Positions 6,498-8,194 of a stretch of 8,194 nt of DNA are shown in pieces. Source of the DNA: Anaerolineaceae bacterium (GTDB taxonomy: Bacteria > Chloroflexota > Anaerolineae > Anaerolineales > Villigracilaceae); assembly GCA_022181005.1 (NCBI GenBank), contig BQMV01000147.1, positions 1 to 8,194 on the forward strand, written 5' to 3'. The notes under the pieces are model-generated. The model was not told where the DNA came from. It saw only the letters and a list, made by a program, of their open reading frames with translations, and searched no databases. Within the stretch, counting starts at the first letter, position 1. Each line of letters starts with the position of its first letter. The translations under genes and the position numbers were made by a program.

Positions 6498-7118
6498 TTA
6501 CTTGCGAGGGAAATCGAGCGGCGGACGTTGATTCATCTTGACGAGATAAGCCTGCGCCTCGCTCACATGTAAAATTGTCGCTGAACCGGTGTCGCACCCT
6601 AAACGCTGAAAATGATCGAGCGGCATTCCGAGGAAATGCGCGACGACTAGTTTGATCGGATCGGCGTGAAATACGACCGCGATCGTATCTTTCGGCTTCT
6701 TGTATTTCTGAACGATGCGCTCGATAGCGCTCATGCAGCGCGCCTGCGCCTCCATGAACGACTCGCCGCCGGGAAACCGAAAGCGCGACGGCGCATTTTG
6801 TACGATTTTCCAATCCTTAGTCAGCGCCAGCCGCCGCCATGATTTGCCCTGCCATTGACCGATGTTTATATCAATCAAATCGGGCTCTTGTAGAATCTCT
6901 AACTTGCGCGCCTGGGCGATTGGATGCGCCGTCTCCAGCGCTCGCTCTAGCGGGCTGGAAACAACGGCTCTGAGCGGAATGCTCTTTAGCGCTTCCGCTA
7001 ATGCCCCAGCCTGTTTCTGCCCATTCTGATTTAAATGCACCCCCGCCAGCCTTCCTGCCATTTTGTGAGTTTTGACGAAGTCGTTTTCGCCGTGACGGAT
7101 GAGCAATAGCGTTGGCAT
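6498..7118 (-). CDS. Histidine phosphatase family protein (phosphoglycerate mutase-like, MSMEG_4193-like)
   Basis: This 206-residue cytoplasmic protein belongs to the branch-1 histidine phosphatase superfamily. LIRHGEND at 6-13 gives R8 and the phospho-accepting H9. SSPLERALETA (54-64) gives R59. The second catalytic histidine is H151 in VFHADPIK, where most relatives have SHGG or SHGD. The usual acid Glu appears as D83 in LIDINIGQWQG. The MAGRLAGVHLNQNG block (20-33) and the HFQRLGCDTGSATIL block (169-183) resemble the family named after MSMEG_4193 (a probable phosphomutase); that placement is from memory. The physiological substrate is not predictable. It lies 31 bp downstream of rarA on the same strand, probably cotranscribed. 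It has no evident ribosome binding site (CCGTAAATCTT before ATG) and is convergent with the permease gene, with only 10 bp between stops and no visible terminator. Confidence 0.92.
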   Translation of the reverse strand: MPTLLLIRHGENDFVKTHKMAGRLAGVHLNQNGQKQAGALAEALKSIPLRAVVSSPLERALETAHPIAQARKLEILQEPDLIDINIGQWQGKSWRRLALTKDWKIVQNAPSRFRFPGGESFMEAQARCMSAIERIVQKYKKPKDTIAVVFHADPIKLVVAHFLGMPLDHFQRLGCDTGSATILHVSEAQAYLVKMNQRPPLDFPRK

Positions 7119-7126
7119 AAGATTTA

Positions 7127-7155
7127 CGGTAAGTCAAAGTTAATTTAACTTACCG
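7127..7155 (-). repeat. Intercistronic inverted repeat between rarA and the phosphatase gene
   Basis: CGGTAAGT (7127-7134) and ACTTACCG (7148-7155) form an 8-bp perfect stem around 13 nt. A second, overlapping near-perfect palindrome AAGTTAATTTAACTT (7137-7151, 7-bp arms and one central base) cannot form at the same time. The element includes the rarA stop codon and ends eight bases before the phosphatase ATG. It lacks a following T-run on the transcribed strand, so it is not a standard intrinsic terminator. An mRNA processing or translation-controlling hairpin, or a protein site, is possible. Confidence 0.5.
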
Positions 7156-8154
7156 AATTTTCCTCTTCATCTCAATAATTTGTTCTTCGCTCAGCGCGGG
7201 GATGTTCTCGGCTTTTGTGATTCCCAGCGCTTTTCTTTGCGCGTCGCGCCATGCTTCGAGACGAGTCGCTATTTGCGTTTCATACCCTTCTTGCGACGGC
7301 AAATAGAAATATGAACCCAGCAATTTCTTTGGCAGATATTGTTGCGGAGCGAAATGTCCTTCGCGCTCGTGTGGATAAATATAACCTTTGCCGTGACCGA
7401 GCGCTTCCGTATCGCGGCTGTTATCCATGAGATGGCGCGGCACGGAAACTTGCCCTTCCTCTTCGAGCTTTCTCATGGCTTTAAAATAGGCGCCAGCGCT
7501 GTTAGACTTGGGCGCAGTGGCGAGGTAGAGCGTCGCTTCAACGATTGGATAAATGCCTTCGGGTAAGCCGATGAAATCGAACGCTTGCGCGGCAGATGCA
7601 GCGACGACCAGCCCCAATGGGTCCGCCAAGCCGATATCTTCGCTTGCGAGAATGACCAACCTTCTGAGGATGAAGCGCGGATCTTCGCCGGCGTAGATCA
7701 TTTTGGCGAGCCAATACAATGCCGCATCTGGGTCGCTTCCGCGCACCGATTTGATGAATGCAGAGATTGTGTCGTAGTGCGCATCGCCGTCTTTGTCGTA
7801 CAGTATCGCGCGGCGTTGAATCGACTCCTGCGCCACGTCCAGCGTGACGCGGATAACTCCTTTTTCGTCCGGCGGCGTGGATTCAACGGCGAGTTCGATG
7901 GCGTTAAGCGCGTTGCGCGCGTCGCCGCTGGCAGTTTCGATTAAGTGAGCGCGGGCGTTGTCGTCGAGTTTGACGGTTTTATTTCCGTAACCGCGTTCTT
8001 TGTCCGCGAGAGCGCGGTCAATAAGGATGCCGGTCTCTTCTTGATTCAAATTTCGCAGCTGGAAAACGCGCGAGCGTGAAATCAACGCTTGGTTAACTTC
8101 AAAGTACGGATTTTCAGTCGTCGCGCCGATGAGGGTAACGACTCCCGCCTCGAC
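7150..8154 (-). CDS. rarA: RarA (MgsA/Mgs1/WRNIP1 family) AAA+ ATPase, N-terminus missing
   Basis: RarA is a clamp-loader-like AAA+ ATPase acting at stalled replication forks, working as a tetramer with single-stranded DNA-binding protein. 334 C-terminal residues are present of about 440. Walker A and B are lost at the adapter junction. The visible part opens with VEAGVVTLIGATTENPYFEVNQ, containing sensor 1 GATTENP (10-16), then ALISRSRVF with the arginine finger (R27 or R29) and sensor 2 GDAR (77-80). The C-terminal tetramerisation region is complete, with AGEDPRFILRRLVILASEDIG, KSNSAGAYFKAM, VPRHLMDN and the GYIYPHEREGHFAPQQYLP block. A TTG at 8085 is internal and is not the start. The gene ends in TAA and is followed by the inverted repeat and the phosphatase gene. 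The promoter lies outside the window. Confidence 0.96.
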   Translation of the reverse strand, partial: VEAGVVTLIGATTENPYFEVNQALISRSRVFQLRNLNQEETGILIDRALADKERGYGNKTVKLDDNARAHLIETASGDARNALNAIELAVESTPPDEKGVIRVTLDVAQESIQRRAILYDKDGDAHYDTISAFIKSVRGSDPDAALYWLAKMIYAGEDPRFILRRLVILASEDIGLADPLGLVVAASAAQAFDFIGLPEGIYPIVEATLYLATAPKSNSAGAYFKAMRKLEEEGQVSVPRHLMDNSRDTEALGHGKGYIYPHEREGHFAPQQYLPKKLLGSYFYLPSQEGYETQIATRLEAWRDAQRKALGITKAENIPALSEEQIIEMKRKIR

Positions 8155-8194
8155 AGATCGGAAGAGCGTCGTGTAGGGACAGAGTGTAGAGCTC
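8155..8194. other. Illumina TruSeq read-1/universal adapter remnant (artefact)
   Basis: AGATCGGAAGAGCGTCGTGT and the 20 bases after it match the reverse complement of the TruSeq universal adapter. There are two apparent mismatches, at 8180 (C for A) and 8191 (G for T). These look like sequencing or assembly errors near the end. The frame of rarA stays open through it on the minus strand, so a gene caller would extend the protein into adapter. Confidence 0.97.

Noticed and set aside
6485..6500. Possible bidirectional terminator between the convergent permease and phosphatase genes
   Set aside because: Only 10 bp separate the stops, and there is no stem of useful length or T-run.
1..8194. Mobile element or defence-island boundaries
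   Set aside because: No transposase, integrase, terminal repeats or direct repeats were seen; the abrupt ends are adapter junctions.

Overview
The window is an 8.2 kb piece of a bacterial chromosome flanked by sequencing-adapter sequence. Bases 1-31 match the Illumina TruSeq read-2 adapter arm and bases 8155-8194 match the read-1 arm (two mismatches). Only about 32-8154 is therefore biological, and both terminal genes are cut by the adapter junctions rather than by natural ends. Gene density is high. There are short intergenic gaps, no stretch over 300 bases without a gene, and no RNA gene, CRISPR array, insertion sequence or phage gene that I can recognise. The gene set and the flavour of the proteins fit an environmental member of the Chloroflexota (Anaerolineae-like): a PIG-L deacetylase, a Yip1 / LolD-type ATPase / secreted IPT-CARDB protein / MacB-like permease cluster, and an MSMEG_4193-like phosphomutase. 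This taxonomic call is an inference from gene style, not a demonstrated fact.

Layout. (1) 32-978, minus: the first 315 residues of a PLP-dependent trans-sulfuration enzyme (cystathionine gamma-synthase/gamma-lyase family), C-terminus missing. (2) A 73-bp divergent intergenic region with a perfect 12-bp palindrome, a consensus-like minus-strand -10 and ribosome binding sites for both genes. (3) 1052-1894, plus: a PIG-L/LmbE zinc deacetylase. (4) 2023-6487, plus: a tightly packed four-gene operon encoding a Yip1-family five-helix membrane protein, a LolD/MacB-type ABC ATPase (1 bp gap), a secreted protein with an IPT/TIG-like domain and CARDB-like domains (22 bp gap), and a MacB/FtsX-type permease (ATGA overlap). 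(5) 6498-8154, minus, convergent with the operon: rarA (N-terminus missing) followed by a histidine-phosphatase family protein, with an inverted-repeat element in the 31-bp gap between them.

How the genes work together. The operon at 2023-6487 has the ATPase and permease of a MacB/LolD-type mechanotransmission ABC system. Where a Gram-negative system would have a MacA/HlyD adaptor, it has a secreted beta-sandwich protein with a C-terminal hydrophobic segment, plus an extra multi-pass membrane protein in front. This is the most interesting part of the window. The left divergent pair (trans-sulfuration enzyme and PIG-L deacetylase) could be connected through sulfur or low-molecular-weight-thiol metabolism, but the evidence is only adjacency. 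The right pair (RarA and the phosphatase) looks like a housekeeping operon of unrelated functions.
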